Of a stretch of DNA of 64,000 nt, positions 30,044 through 40,053 are shown one piece after another (the first letter of the stretch is position 1; each line of letters begins with the position of its first letter). Origin of the DNA: Acidilutibacter cellobiosedens (GTDB taxonomy: Bacteria > Bacillota > Clostridia > Tissierellales > Acidilutibacteraceae); assembly GCF_004103715.1 (NCBI RefSeq), contig NZ_CP035282.1, forward strand, positions 1,478,673 to 1,542,672, written 5' to 3'. The notes below the pieces were generated by a model. It saw nothing but the letters and a program-made list of their open reading frames with translations. It made no database searches and was not told the DNA's origin. The translations under genes and the position numbers were made by a program.

Positions 30044-32605
30044 ATGAAAGTATACATACATTTGGCGTTATCATATTTAAAAAAGCAGAAGGGAAGAACT
30101 GTTGCTCTGGTATTGGGCGTTGCTCTGGCGGTGATGCTTGTATTCGCGTTTAATGTTATATCCGAAAGCCAAAGCAGAAATCAGCTTGCAAATATTTATA
30201 AGATGTACGGTACATACCAAGGTATCTTTACTAATCTGATGAAAGATAAACTGGGACAAATTAAAAATGATAAAGATGTAGCTCAATCTGCAGCAGCCAC
30301 CAATTTTGGAAATATCGTTGCCGATAACGGACTTTCAATGATATTGAATTCTTCAGATAAGGATTATATAGAGATGAACGGATATAAACTTGTAAAAGGG
30401 CGTCTTCCTAACTCTCAGGGTGAATTGGTATTGGAAGCTCAGGCCCTTGACAAGATGGGATTAAAAGAAGAACTCGGGAAAACAATAGATTTCAAAATAA
30501 AAAAACAGTATACAGACGGAAAAGGAATGAAGCAGGTACATATAGAGAAAAGAAAATTTAAATTAGTAGGTATATTGGATAAACCCAAACAGTATTATGA
30601 CGGAATTTATTCGTTAAAAGGTTTCACCTATTTTAAAGAAGATGAAGAAAATTTGATTCCGAATAGTCTGATAACATATGATGAAATAGTCAAGCTGAAA
30701 TCGAATTCAAATCTGTCGGGAGAATTGAATCAGATAAGAGAAAGGTACGGTATCGGAAGACTGGATTATGAAGTAAACAGCCAGCTTATATCTGCTCTCA
30801 ATGATCTTGCTTCTCAGAATACAAGCAGTTTTAGAGACAAATTAAATATACTGGTGGTCATTACCGCAGTTTTGCTCATATATAACATGTTCAACATTTC
30901 TTTGATAGACATGATAAAACAAATAGGCATGCTCAGAGTTATAGGAGCATCGAAGAAACATACAAGGTTGATAATAGGATTTCAGAGTTTGTTTATTTTA
31001 ATAGTAGGAATTATTTCGGGACTTTTACTGGGGACTGTATTTTCATACTTCGGAATTAAATTATACAGTTTTATGTCAACTCTGCTGGATGTATCCGAAT
31101 CATCGATATATATAAGCTCAAACAGTATATGGAAGGCAATAGAGGTAGGGATAATAACAGTTGCGGTATCAAGTATGATTCCGATATGGATGTCTGGGAG
31201 AGTATCGCCTATAGAAGCTGTAAGGAAGACGGATAGATCAAAGAAAAATCATCAGAACGGATGGCACCACAGAGTGGGAAAGAAGCTGTTTGGACTGACA
31301 GGGGAAGTGGCCTATGAAAATGTATGGAGGAATAAGTGGAGAACTCTGATAATAGTGGTATCGGTGGCCATGGCAGGATATTTATTTGTGTACGATATTG
31401 CAATCGTTAATAATGCAGAGCTTGATAATGCGACTTCTATTCAGATGTCAAATATGCAGGAGAATAGTTTTAAATTATCTTTTACCGGGAATACGGATTC
31501 TGATTTCGTGGGATATACAAAGGAAGATGTAAAAAGGATATCCGATATAGATGGAGTGAAAAATGTGGGCACAAAGGTTACTTTAGAAGGATTTTTGGAA
31601 TCGGATATAAAGGACCTGCATGATGATTTCGTAAAGTACAACGGTATTACCGGAAAAGATGTAAGTACTCCTATAGAAGTGAAAGGATATGACGAAAAGC
31701 GGCTTAAAGGATTTCAGAAATATGTTGAGAAGGGAGATGTATCCTCTTTAAACAATTCCTTAAGTGAATATCCCAATGCTGTAGTGTTTAACTATTATTA
31801 TGATATATTAAAGAATCATAGTTTGGAGAAGGTCAGGAAGAACTTAAAAATAGGAGATATAATAACGATACAAATTCCCAATATTGAAAATAACAGTTTT
31901 AAATATAAAAAGTGTAAAGTAAGAGTAGCTGCCCTTCTGAAATCCGAATGGGTTTTTAAGGGAGACAGTACGAGAGGGAGATATATGGAAGTGATTCTTC
32001 CTCAAGAATATCTGATGTCTGTATCTGGGAAAAACATGTATGATCAAGTCAGCGTACAATCAGAGGAGAGAAAGGATATCCATGTATATAATGAAATAAA
32101 CAAAGTTTTGCAGAATAAGCTGTTTCCATATGTAGAGAGTAAATTAAGCTATATAGAAGAAAGTGAAGAGTCAAGAACAGAAGTATTAAAATCACATATG
32201 GTAATAGTAATCCTTATCTTATTTATAGCGGGAATGAATGTATATAATACTATAAAAAATAACTTGTTAATAAGGATAAATGAATTTTCAATAATGAGAG
32301 CTATTGGAATGACAGTTAAACAACTCAAAAGCATGATAATAAAAGAAACGGTTGTATATGGAATATTTGGCAGTATAATAGCAGCTTTTTTGGGAATTTA
32401 CAGGGTTTATGAAGGCTATGAAAGAGTGAGCAGAGATTATAAAAATGGTTTTGGAGTTATCAATATGCCTCAATTCAAATTTCCTATAATCCCGATACTA
32501 TTATACAGTGGAATAGTAATAGGCATATGTATATTATCAGCGTATATATCTGCAAGGAAAGCAGGAAAGTTCAATATAGTGGAAGGTTTGAATGTTACTG
32601 AATAA
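30044..32605 (+). CDS. FtsX-domain ABC transporter permease
   Basis: The 853-residue membrane protein has an N-terminal helix, an extracytoplasmic MacB-like domain, a first FtsX unit (about 265-395, with MIKQIGMLRVIGASKKHTR), then a second half of similar design with a C-terminal FtsX unit (INEFSIMRAIGMTVKQLKSM). The two-unit form is typical of lipoprotein or peptide-handling exporters. Next to a RiPP cluster it could export the peptide or protect against it. The ATPase gene follows by 15-25 bases. Pieces of a duplicate of this gene survive at 25741-25910. Confidence 0.9.
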   Translation: MKVYIHLALSYLKKQKGRTVALVLGVALAVMLVFAFNVISESQSRNQLANIYKMYGTYQGIFTNLMKDKLGQIKNDKDVAQSAAATNFGNIVADNGLSMILNSSDKDYIEMNGYKLVKGRLPNSQGELVLEAQALDKMGLKEELGKTIDFKIKKQYTDGKGMKQVHIEKRKFKLVGILDKPKQYYDGIYSLKGFTYFKEDEENLIPNSLITYDEIVKLKSNSNLSGELNQIRERYGIGRLDYEVNSQLISALNDLASQNTSSFRDKLNILVVITAVLLIYNMFNISLIDMIKQIGMLRVIGASKKHTRLIIGFQSLFILIVGIISGLLLGTVFSYFGIKLYSFMSTLLDVSESSIYISSNSIWKAIEVGIITVAVSSMIPIWMSGRVSPIEAVRKTDRSKKNHQNGWHHRVGKKLFGLTGEVAYENVWRNKWRTLIIVVSVAMAGYLFVYDIAIVNNAELDNATSIQMSNMQENSFKLSFTGNTDSDFVGYTKEDVKRISDIDGVKNVGTKVTLEGFLESDIKDLHDDFVKYNGITGKDVSTPIEVKGYDEKRLKGFQKYVEKGDVSSLNNSLSEYPNAVVFNYYYDILKNHSLEKVRKNLKIGDIITIQIPNIENNSFKYKKCKVRVAALLKSEWVFKGDSTRGRYMEVILPQEYLMSVSGKNMYDQVSVQSEERKDIHVYNEINKVLQNKLFPYVESKLSYIEESEESRTEVLKSHMVIVILILFIAGMNVYNTIKNNLLIRINEFSIMRAIGMTVKQLKSMIIKETVVYGIFGSIIAAFLGIYRVYEGYERVSRDYKNGFGVINMPQFKFPIIPILLYSGIVIGICILSAYISARKAGKFNIVEGLNVTE

Positions 32606-32629
32606 TATAAATTTGATGAGGTGAAAATG

Positions 32630-33322
32630 ATGGATATATTGAAAACCGATAAGCTTACAAAAATATACGGAAGAGAGGAAAATAAAGTAGAGGCTCTAAA
32701 GGATGTCTCCATTTCCGTTGAAAAGGGGAAGTTTATTTCTGTAATAGGCCCCAGCGGTTCGGGAAAGAGTACACTGCTTCACTGTATGGCGGGATTGGAC
32801 ACGCCTACGTCGGGTAAAGTGCTTTTAAACGGAGAAAACATATTTGATCTGTCCGACAATAGGCTTTCCGTACTGAGAAGGCGTAATTTCGGATTTGTAT
32901 TTCAGAGTTTTAATCTGATACCTGTTATAGATATATATGATAATATAACCCTTCCCGTATCTTTGGATAATAAAAGCATAGATAAAGATTATATATCTGA
33001 AATAATAGACATTTTGGGATTAAAAGATAAAATAAAAAGATTTCCAAACGAGCTTTCGGGAGGACAGCAGCAGAGAGTGGCAATAGCAAGGGCACTGTCA
33101 AATAAGCCGGATGTAATATTTGCAGATGAACCTACAGGGAATCTGGACAGCAAAACAGCGGAGGAAGTAATAAAATTTTTTAGAATCTGCGTAGAAAAGT
33201 TGGGAGAAACAATAGTTATGGTAACTCACAATGAAGAGGTGGCATTTACGACGGATATATGTATAACCATGAGAGACGGGGAAATTTTAAGCAAGAGAGA
33301 CAATGGGGAGAGAAAAAAGTGA
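32630..33322 (+). CDS. ABC transporter ATPase (LolD/MacB type)
   Basis: About 230 residues with Walker [11 protein letters not shown]-loop [11 protein letters not shown], signature [15 protein letters not shown], Walker [13 protein letters not shown] and the H-loop MVTHNEEVA. It powers the adjacent FtsX permease. Possible starts are ATG at 32627 or 32630; the second has better spacing from GAGGTGA. A near copy of its 3' end is found in the remnant at about 25784. Confidence 0.93.
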   Translation: MDILKTDKLTKIYGREENKVEALKDVSISVEKGKFISVIGPSGSGKSTLLHCMAGLDTPTSGKVLLNGENIFDLSDNRLSVLRRRNFGFVFQSFNLIPVIDIYDNITLPVSLDNKSIDKDYISEIIDILGLKDKIKRFPNELSGGQQQRVAIARALSNKPDVIFADEPTGNLDSKTAEEVIKFFRICVEKLGETIVMVTHNEEVAFTTDICITMRDGEILSKRDNGERKK

Positions 33323-33363
33323 TGTGGTTATAATATTTGATTAACTGCCAATGGGGGATAGAA

Positions 33364-34617
33364 ATGAAAGATAAATATTTTGCGGATGAGATCTGTGATG
33401 TAATATCAAAAGGTAATGAAGTTATATTGAGTAACAGACTAACTGGCAGATGGCTTAAAATTCCGGCAGAATGTTATGAAGCCATAAAATATTCCGTGGA
33501 GACTTCAATTCCTATAAATAGAGTTACGGACGTTTTTGAAGATAAAGATGATCAAAATTATTTTAACAGATTGATAAAGAGTATTGATGGTATTGGTTTG
33601 CTGATGACCGGCAAGAACAGCAGATTTGAAATAAAATCTGTTCAAAAGGTGGTATTTTCAATAACAAACAGATGCAATTTAAAATGTGAGTATTGTTGTG
33701 TAGATTCCGGTAATAGCACGGGGAAAACCGATATATTATCTACCGGCGACGTGAAAATGGCAATTGATAATGTTTTAAAGTTAAATCCGCTGAACCTTGT
33801 GATTTCGGGAGGGGAGCCCTTAATAAGGGAAGATTTTTATGATATTCTGGAATATATCAAAGAAGTGTATTCGGGAAAGGTAATTTTATGTACTAATGCA
33901 ACTTTGATTAAAGAAAAAGATATCAAAAAATTGGCGGAAAATGTTTATGCCGCCGAAATAAGTTTAGACGGATATGATGAAAAAAGCTGCAGCCAAATAA
34001 GGGGAAAAGGGATATTTACCAAAGTTATTAACAACGTTAAGTTACTGAAAGAAAATGGAATGAAATATATAAGTTTATCAATGGTAGCAGGGAAATTTAA
34101 CGAGGATTGGGTTGGGCCATTTTTAGAGTTAAACAAAAAACTGGGGACCAGAGCAACCGTCAGAAATTTCAGCAGGTTAGGCAGAGGAGCACATACTTAT
34201 CATAAATATTTATCGGATGATTTTGCAATGCATTATTATAAGATGAGCGACTTTGATGACATGAGCACATTTCGGACCAATTATTGCTGGGCCGGCAGTT
34301 CCCAACTGTTTGTAAATTATGACGGTAATATATATTTGTGTCCTTTGCTGCAGCATGAAGAATTTAAGATATGTCATGTTTTTGATTTAAATGATGATGT
34401 CATAAAAAGAATATTGAAAAGAAACTTTCCTGCATTTTCTAATTTTGATAGGATAGAAATCAGGAATGTTTCCTGTTGTAAGAATTGTAAGATAAACATA
34501 TTTTGTGATGTATGCCCAGCCAAGGTATATACATTATTAGATAATAGAAATGCATTTGATTATAATTGTAATTTCATGAAAAAAACATTAATGCCTAAAA
34601 TATGGCGGATATCATAG
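33364..34617 (+). CDS. Third radical SAM/SPASM maturase with PqqD-like N-terminus
   Basis: About 417 residues from the ATG at 33364 (ribosome site TGGGGGA). The N-terminal 85 residues look PqqD-like (LTGRWLKIPAECYEAI). The radical SAM core has C104, C108 and C111 in NRCNLKCEYCC, SGGEPLIRED and SLDGYDEKSC. The C-terminus has SPASM-like cysteines (GNIYLCPLL; CCKNCKINIFCDVCPAK). It is clearly related to the protein at 27060, so the cluster has two recognition-domain maturases plus one without. A second substrate or a sequential modification are both possible. Confidence 0.87.
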   Translation: MKDKYFADEICDVISKGNEVILSNRLTGRWLKIPAECYEAIKYSVETSIPINRVTDVFEDKDDQNYFNRLIKSIDGIGLLMTGKNSRFEIKSVQKVVFSITNRCNLKCEYCCVDSGNSTGKTDILSTGDVKMAIDNVLKLNPLNLVISGGEPLIREDFYDILEYIKEVYSGKVILCTNATLIKEKDIKKLAENVYAAEISLDGYDEKSCSQIRGKGIFTKVINNVKLLKENGMKYISLSMVAGKFNEDWVGPFLELNKKLGTRATVRNFSRLGRGAHTYHKYLSDDFAMHYYKMSDFDDMSTFRTNYCWAGSSQLFVNYDGNIYLCPLLQHEEFKICHVFDLNDDVIKRILKRNFPAFSNFDRIEIRNVSCCKNCKINIFCDVCPAKVYTLLDNRNAFDYNCNFMKKTLMPKIWRIS

Positions 34618-34646
34618 TTACTTTATTTGATTGAAAGGTGATACAT

Positions 34647-35672
34647 ATGAAAAATAAAGTAAAGGCAGTACTGATGGATACGGGAGTTGATAAAAATCAC
34701 GAATATCTGAAAGATAATATAATAGGAGGAATGTCTTTTAGCTGTGATGATGAATATATAACGGCGGATGATAATTATGAAGACGAGAACGGCCACGGGA
34801 CTTCCTGTGCCTCCGTTATAAAGAGAGAATTCAAGGATGTGGAAATATTTGCGGTGAAAGTCCTTGATGAAATGGGAAGGACAAACATACAGATATTAGA
34901 AGAAGCCTTAAAGTATTTCTTGGATAAGGATTTCAGGCTTATAAATTTGAGCCTGTCGGTCATAGAAAATGAAGAAGTGGAAGATCTGTACGGAATATGC
35001 GGGAAGCTGAAAGAAAAAGGCAAGATAATTGTATGTTCCCTTGCAAACGGATTTGAAAAAAGTTATCCTGCTTCATTTGATAATGTTATAGGTGTTAAGG
35101 GTTTTATATTGGAAGATGAAAACTCTTTCTGGTACAGCAAAGATAAAGATATCCAGTGCATCATGGACAATAACCCGTATATGAACTGCAAACCAGGAAA
35201 TTCTTATGCTCTGTTCGGAAAATGCAACAGTCAGGCAGCAGGAAAACTTACGGGAAAGATTGCCCGTATGTTATCGGAAGAACCGGAAATGACATTTGAA
35301 TCATTAAATGACAAACTCGAAAGGATGGCTCGCAGAAAAAACTGGACAGAAAAGGATTTGGAAGCAAGCAAAAGGTACCCCGACTTTAAGAAAAATTTAT
35401 ATGACAAAAACAGTCCCATTCTTTTAAAGACAGCGGATGCCGTAAAAGAAGCACTAAAATTAGATAAATCCGATGGTATATACGAATACGGCCTTTTCAG
35501 CAGGAAAATCGGATTAACATATGATAACTGCTTTGAAGTATTAAAGAAACTGGAAGGAAAATTTAATATTAAATTTGATTATCCCAATATATCAAGATAT
35601 GATTTCGTATCAATAGAAACCCTAACGGATCTTGTAGCAAAGACCTTATCATATCAAAAAGATAATATATAA
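34647..35672 (+). CDS. S8 subtilisin-like serine protease, no signal peptide
   Basis: About 341 residues with the subtilase triad: D11 in VLMDTGVD, H50 in DENGHGTSCAS, and S195 in KCNSQAAGK, with an oxyanion Asn in CSLANG. There is no signal peptide or propeptide, so it should act in the cytosol. The Ser motif is NS-Q-A-A rather than the usual GTS-x-A. In this cluster it is a likely leader peptidase for the modified peptide before export. The C-terminal 100 residues are extra and unassigned. Confidence 0.87.
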   Translation: MKNKVKAVLMDTGVDKNHEYLKDNIIGGMSFSCDDEYITADDNYEDENGHGTSCASVIKREFKDVEIFAVKVLDEMGRTNIQILEEALKYFLDKDFRLINLSLSVIENEEVEDLYGICGKLKEKGKIIVCSLANGFEKSYPASFDNVIGVKGFILEDENSFWYSKDKDIQCIMDNNPYMNCKPGNSYALFGKCNSQAAGKLTGKIARMLSEEPEMTFESLNDKLERMARRKNWTEKDLEASKRYPDFKKNLYDKNSPILLKTADAVKEALKLDKSDGIYEYGLFSRKIGLTYDNCFEVLKKLEGKFNIKFDYPNISRYDFVSIETLTDLVAKTLSYQKDNI

Positions 35673-35707
35673 TTTCCATTAACATAAATAATGATGGAGA
35701 TGAAAAA

Positions 35708-37462
35708 ATGAACAAAAGGAAAAACATAAAAAGGTTTTTAAAAATATTGTTAAAAAACAGTAAAGGCATTATGCTTATATACTTTATCATAATGCTCTCC
35801 ATATCAGTATTGGGCCTTTTTCAGCCTCAGCTGATAAAGAGAATCCTCGACGATGCCATACAGGGGAGCAATATTAAATTACTGATAAAACTTGCAGTAT
35901 TATACGGTTTAATAAGCCTCATAACAGCCATGCTTAATATAATACTGCAGTATATGTACTCCAAGATGCAGAAGAAAATCTCAATCAATTTGAAGATGAA
36001 TATCCTAAAACATATATCAAAACTATCGGGGAATTATTTTACAAACATAAAAACCGGGAATATACTCAGCACCATAGAAAACGACATATACACCATAGAA
36101 AGTTTCGGAGTTGACGTATTATTCTCATTAATAATAGACATTTTCACAGCCGTCATGGCTTTATTCTTTCTAATAAAAATGGAATCAAGCCTGCTGATTT
36201 TAGTTGTATTACTTCAATTCATTCTGATGTTCAGCCAATTCAAATTCAATAAGATCATATCGGAAAGAATAAGTGAAATAAGAAACAAAGCAGGAAACAT
36301 ATCAAACATAATAGAAGAATACATATCGAACATAATGAACGTAGTAATAACAAAATCGATCTTTAAATTCTTTAAAAACTATATAAACAAAGAAAAAAAC
36401 ATCATAAAGAAATTCGTAAAACTTGACGTTATCATTTCATGCAATTCCTCCTGGGGAAGACTTTTAAGCAGCTTAATAACAATATTAATCTACGGATACG
36501 GAGGATACAAAATAATAAACAAAGAAATGACCTTCGGTGAACTCATTGCATTTCAGCAATATGTAGGAATGTTCATAGGGCCCTGCATGGAAATAATAAA
36601 CGCAAACACCAAAATACAGAGATCTTCAGTATCAATAAACCGAGTATTTAATATAACAGACGAACCAATAACCATAAAACAAGACAATAAAGGGAAAAGA
36701 TGCACCGAAGACTTCAAAGGAAACATCTCATTCAACGAAGTCAGCTTTTCCTATAACAAAGACAATAAAATCTTGGACAAGATAAACCTAAAATTTGAAA
36801 ATGGAAAAGCGACAGCATTAGTAGGATCAAGCGGCTGCGGAAAAACAACAATAATCAAACTTCTGTACAGACTTTGGGATGCGGACGAAGGAAACATAAC
36901 AATAGACGGAATACCATTAAAAGAATACAACCTGAAAAGTATAAGAAAAGAGATCTCAATAGTAACCCAAGATCTTTTATTATTCGACGATACAATAATG
37001 AATAATTTAACCTTAGAAAAAAATAAAGATAAGAGCTATGTAGAAGATTTGTGCAGAAAAGCGGGGATCTATAACTTCATCTCAAATCTTCCCCAAGGAT
37101 TTGACACAATAGTAGGAGAAAGAGGAGTAAAACTGTCAGGAGGACAGAAACAGAGAATAGCCATAGTCAGAGCCATATTGAACAATTCAAAGATAATAAT
37201 ATTTGACGAAGCCACCTCAGCCTTAGACAGCATATCCCAAAAGAAAATATCCGAAAACATGAAAGAATTCTTAAAAGAGAAGACAGTCATAGAAATAGCC
37301 CATAGATTATCCTCAATAAAAGATGCAGATATCATATATGTAATACATAAAGGGAAAGCAGTGGAAAAAGGGAACTTTGAAGAATTGGTAGAAAAGAAGG
37401 GATATTATTACAGATTCTTGAAGGAACAAAGTATGGATTCCGATGCAGATTCTATTGCATAA
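35708..37462 (+). CDS. ABC exporter with fused membrane and ATPase domains
   Basis: The 584-residue half-transporter has six membrane helices (about 15-300) and a C-terminal ATPase with Walker A VGSSGCGKTT, signature KLSGGQKQRIAIVRA and Walker B IIIFDEATSALDS. No C39 peptidase domain is present, so leader removal must be done by another protein, fitting the neighbouring S8 protease. It probably exports the mature peptide. The gene closes the RiPP-like cluster. Confidence 0.92.
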   Translation: MNKRKNIKRFLKILLKNSKGIMLIYFIIMLSISVLGLFQPQLIKRILDDAIQGSNIKLLIKLAVLYGLISLITAMLNIILQYMYSKMQKKISINLKMNILKHISKLSGNYFTNIKTGNILSTIENDIYTIESFGVDVLFSLIIDIFTAVMALFFLIKMESSLLILVVLLQFILMFSQFKFNKIISERISEIRNKAGNISNIIEEYISNIMNVVITKSIFKFFKNYINKEKNIIKKFVKLDVIISCNSSWGRLLSSLITILIYGYGGYKIINKEMTFGELIAFQQYVGMFIGPCMEIINANTKIQRSSVSINRVFNITDEPITIKQDNKGKRCTEDFKGNISFNEVSFSYNKDNKILDKINLKFENGKATALVGSSGCGKTTIIKLLYRLWDADEGNITIDGIPLKEYNLKSIRKEISIVTQDLLLFDDTIMNNLTLEKNKDKSYVEDLCRKAGIYNFISNLPQGFDTIVGERGVKLSGGQKQRIAIVRAILNNSKIIIFDEATSALDSISQKKISENMKEFLKEKTVIEIAHRLSSIKDADIIYVIHKGKAVEKGNFEELVEKKGYYYRFLKEQSMDSDADSIA

Positions 37463-37490
37463 ATTTTTATTATTTTTACTTGTGATTCTC

Positions 37491-37546
37491 TTGACTTATA
37501 TAACAGTATCTGTTATTCTATATACATAGATACACTATGTATATAG
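37491..37546 (+). promoter_or_regulatory. PadR promoter with perfect 12-bp operator palindrome
   Basis: TTGACT at 37491-37496 and TATTCT at 37514-37519 have 17-base spacing. CTATATACATAG (37518-37529) and CTATGTATATAG (37535-37546) form a perfect inverted repeat with a 5-base spacer overlapping the -10 box and the start site. This suits autorepression by the PadR protein encoded next. Confidence 0.8.
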
Positions 37547-37574
37547 ATGTCATATGTATAAGGAGGTAGCGGTA

Positions 37575-37913
37575 TTGAAAGTCGATAAGGAATTGATGAG
37601 GGGAAGTACTACGATGATTATTTTAAGCCTGCTTAATGAAGAAGATATGTACGGATACCAAATAATAAGCAAACTTAAAAAACTATCCGACTCTATTTTT
37701 AACCTTAAAGAAGGCACTCTGTATCCTATTTTGCACGGCCTTGAAAATAAAGGCTGTATAATTTCCTATTGGGTTGACGGAGAAGCCGGGAGGAGAAGAA
37801 AATATTACAGAATAACGGAAGAAGGGCTGAAATTTCTAAAAGGAAAACAGAAGGAATGGAAACTGTATACGGAGGTTGTCAATAAGATTGTGGGGGATTT
37901 TTGCTATGAATAA
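37575..37913 (+). CDS. PadR family transcriptional regulator
   Basis: About 112 residues of a PadR winged helix: MRGSTTMIILSLLNEEDMYG, the conserved LKEGTLYPILHGLE, and GRRRKYYRITEEG. I chose a TTG start at 37575, eight bases after AAGGAGG; the in-frame ATG at 37554 is upstream of that ribosome site. It probably represses its own promoter through the palindrome upstream and releases on a membrane or drug signal. The partner gene overlaps its 3' end. Confidence 0.9.
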   Translation: MKVDKELMRGSTTMIILSLLNEEDMYGYQIISKLKKLSDSIFNLKEGTLYPILHGLENKGCIISYWVDGEAGRRRKYYRITEEGLKFLKGKQKEWKLYTEVVNKIVGDFCYE

Positions 37914-39291
37914 AGAATTGAATAATTTTTTAGATGAAGTATGCGAAAGAATTAAATATAAAAAGATACATAGTGAAATCAGAACCGAGCTTTCGGAACA
38001 TATTTTAAGTTTGGCGGAAGAGTACAAAAAAGAAGGGCTGACGGAAGACGAGGCCGTAAGGAAAGCCGTTCTGCAGATGGGAAACAGTGAGGAAATAGGC
38101 GACAGACTAAATAAGCAGCATAAACCGGAAACGGAATGGTCTCTGCTGTTTTTGGTATCAATCATAGTATCCATAGGCGGTATGATTATGTTTGAATGCA
38201 GCAAATATCAGTCAATGAACAGTGTATATTTTGAAAGATATTTGTTTATTGCCCTACTGAGTATTGCTGTAATGCTCGGCGTTTATTTTTATGACTATAC
38301 AAGACTTAGAAACAGATCCTTTTCTTTATATACAGGGTTATTTATTTTGTTTTTAATTATAAAATTATTTGGTATTACTGTTGCAGGCCGTCCGATTATT
38401 AAGGTAGGTTCTTTTTCGGTTTTGCCTGAATTTTTATCTCCTTTCTTTTTAATAGCCTTCGCAGGAATTTTGGATGGATATAAAGGCGGGGGAACTTTTA
38501 GCCTTGTAAAGCTGATTATACTTGCTTTTTTGTCTGTTGCATTGATGTTTTTATTTCCCGCTAAGGGTATGGCAATGCTCCTCTTTGCAGGTTTTTTTGT
38601 AATACTTATGACGGGGATTTTAAGAGGAAATTTCGGCGGAAAGGTAAGAAATCAGATGTTGCTGCTGTTCTGCATATTTTCAATGATAATTTTCCTTGTA
38701 TTGTTATCGCTTCAGCCATATCAATTGGAGAGAATAAAGGTTTTTTTGGATAAAGACAGAGATATTATGGGATCAGGTTATCAACAATATATAGCACATA
38801 AGTGGCTTTCAATGTCCAAATGGTTCGGGAAAACCGGTCTTACCTTTAACGGAAGTCCCCTTGAATCGATTTTGCCCGGGGCAAATACTGATTTTGTTTT
38901 CGTAAATATAGTTGCCACTTTTGGAAAGGCTTTGGGGTTAGGTCTTATAATAGCGGTTGCTGCTTTTATTATAAGAATGTTTGCCGTAACAAGAAAAATT
39001 AAAAACGACTATGGATTTTATCTGTCCTTATCTTCTTGTGTTATTTTATCGCTGCAGTTTATTCTCAGCATACTTGTAAACCTTAATATGTTTCCTCTGG
39101 CATCGGTAAGTATGCCCTTTATTTCTTACGGGGGAACGAATTATATTGTGGACATGATACTTTTAGGCATTATATTGTCTGTATGGAGGAGAAACAATAT
39201 AGTTAAAAGGACCGGAATAGGGTCAAAGAGTCTGCCATACCGAAAGTTTATATCATATGAGGACGGTAGGATAATCATTAACTTAAAGTGA
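37906..39291 (+). CDS. FtsW/RodA-like membrane protein with N-terminal permease prefix domain
   Basis: About 461 residues. The first 80 form a cytosolic helical domain of the kind often paired with PadR (LNNFLDEVCERIKYKKIHSE, AVRKAVLQMGNSEEIGDRL). The rest is a SEDS-type membrane protein with LPGANTDFVFVNIVATFGKA and SVSMPFISYGGTNYIVDMI, the family's conserved C-terminal loop. SEDS proteins polymerise peptidoglycan strands. It overlaps padR by 8 bases. The fusion suggests PadR-linked control of a wall-synthesis enzyme. Confidence 0.88.
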   Translation: MNKELNNFLDEVCERIKYKKIHSEIRTELSEHILSLAEEYKKEGLTEDEAVRKAVLQMGNSEEIGDRLNKQHKPETEWSLLFLVSIIVSIGGMIMFECSKYQSMNSVYFERYLFIALLSIAVMLGVYFYDYTRLRNRSFSLYTGLFILFLIIKLFGITVAGRPIIKVGSFSVLPEFLSPFFLIAFAGILDGYKGGGTFSLVKLIILAFLSVALMFLFPAKGMAMLLFAGFFVILMTGILRGNFGGKVRNQMLLLFCIFSMIIFLVLLSLQPYQLERIKVFLDKDRDIMGSGYQQYIAHKWLSMSKWFGKTGLTFNGSPLESILPGANTDFVFVNIVATFGKALGLGLIIAVAAFIIRMFAVTRKIKNDYGFYLSLSSCVILSLQFILSILVNLNMFPLASVSMPFISYGGTNYIVDMILLGIILSVWRRNNIVKRTGIGSKSLPYRKFISYEDGRIIINLK

Positions 39292-39299
39292 TATTTATT

Positions 39300-39335
39300 A
39301 TATGCTGGTTTTTAATGCCGGCATATATTTTTTTT
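39300..39335 (+). terminator. Terminator after the FtsW-like gene
   Basis: ATATGCTGG pairs with CCGGCATAT (one G-T pair), followed by T8. Confidence 0.75.
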
Positions 39336-39397
39336 GTAAATTTATAGAGGATTATTTCGATTTATATAGAAATAATAATAAAAAGAGGTGAAGTTTA

Positions 39398-39928
39398 ATG
39401 TATAAATACAAGAACACTGTGATTAAATTGTTCCAGGGGGATATTACAAAGGTAAAAGCAGACGGAATAGTGAATGCGGCAAACAATACCCTTCTTGGAG
39501 GAGGAGGGGTGGATGGAGCGATACATAGAGCGGGAGGACCGGAAATTCTTGAGCAATGTAAGAGAATAGGAGGATGTCCCACCGGCGAAGCAAGAATAAC
39601 TACTGCCGGTAAATTGCCGAGCAAATATGTGATCCATACCGTAGGACCGATTTACAGAAAAGGAAACTCGAGAGAAGCAGAGCTTCTGCACAATGCATAT
39701 TTTAATTCTTTAAAATTAGCAAAGGAATATAGTTTAAAATCTGTGGCATTTCCTTCTATATCTACAGGGATTTATTCTTATCCCATAGATAAGGCCTCTG
39801 ATATAGCCATAAAATCAATCATAGAATTTATTGATAAAGAAGATTTTATTGAAGAAATAATTTTTGTTTTGTTTAATGATAAAGACTTTAGCATATATGA
39901 AAATAAGTTGAATAAAATTTTTAGGTAA
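39398..39928 (+). CDS. Macro domain protein (ADP-ribose hydrolase-like)
   Basis: The 176-residue protein is a single macro domain: IVNAANNTLLGGGGVDGAIH, CPTGEARITTAGKLP, VIHTVGPIYR, and SVAFPSISTGIYSYP. Members bind ADP-ribose and remove it or O-acetyl-ADP-ribose. It is transcribed alone, with ribosome site AAAGAGGTGA. Confidence 0.95.
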   Translation: MYKYKNTVIKLFQGDITKVKADGIVNAANNTLLGGGGVDGAIHRAGGPEILEQCKRIGGCPTGEARITTAGKLPSKYVIHTVGPIYRKGNSREAELLHNAYFNSLKLAKEYSLKSVAFPSISTGIYSYPIDKASDIAIKSIIEFIDKEDFIEEIIFVLFNDKDFSIYENKLNKIFR

Positions 39929-40053
39929 TACCCCTTGTATTAATAAATTCACATTAAGGGATATATTTTAAAAATAGGAAATTGATTAATATTGACTTAG
40001 TAAATCATTTATTATACTATTTTATAGTAAGACGATATTGAAAAATAAAGGGA

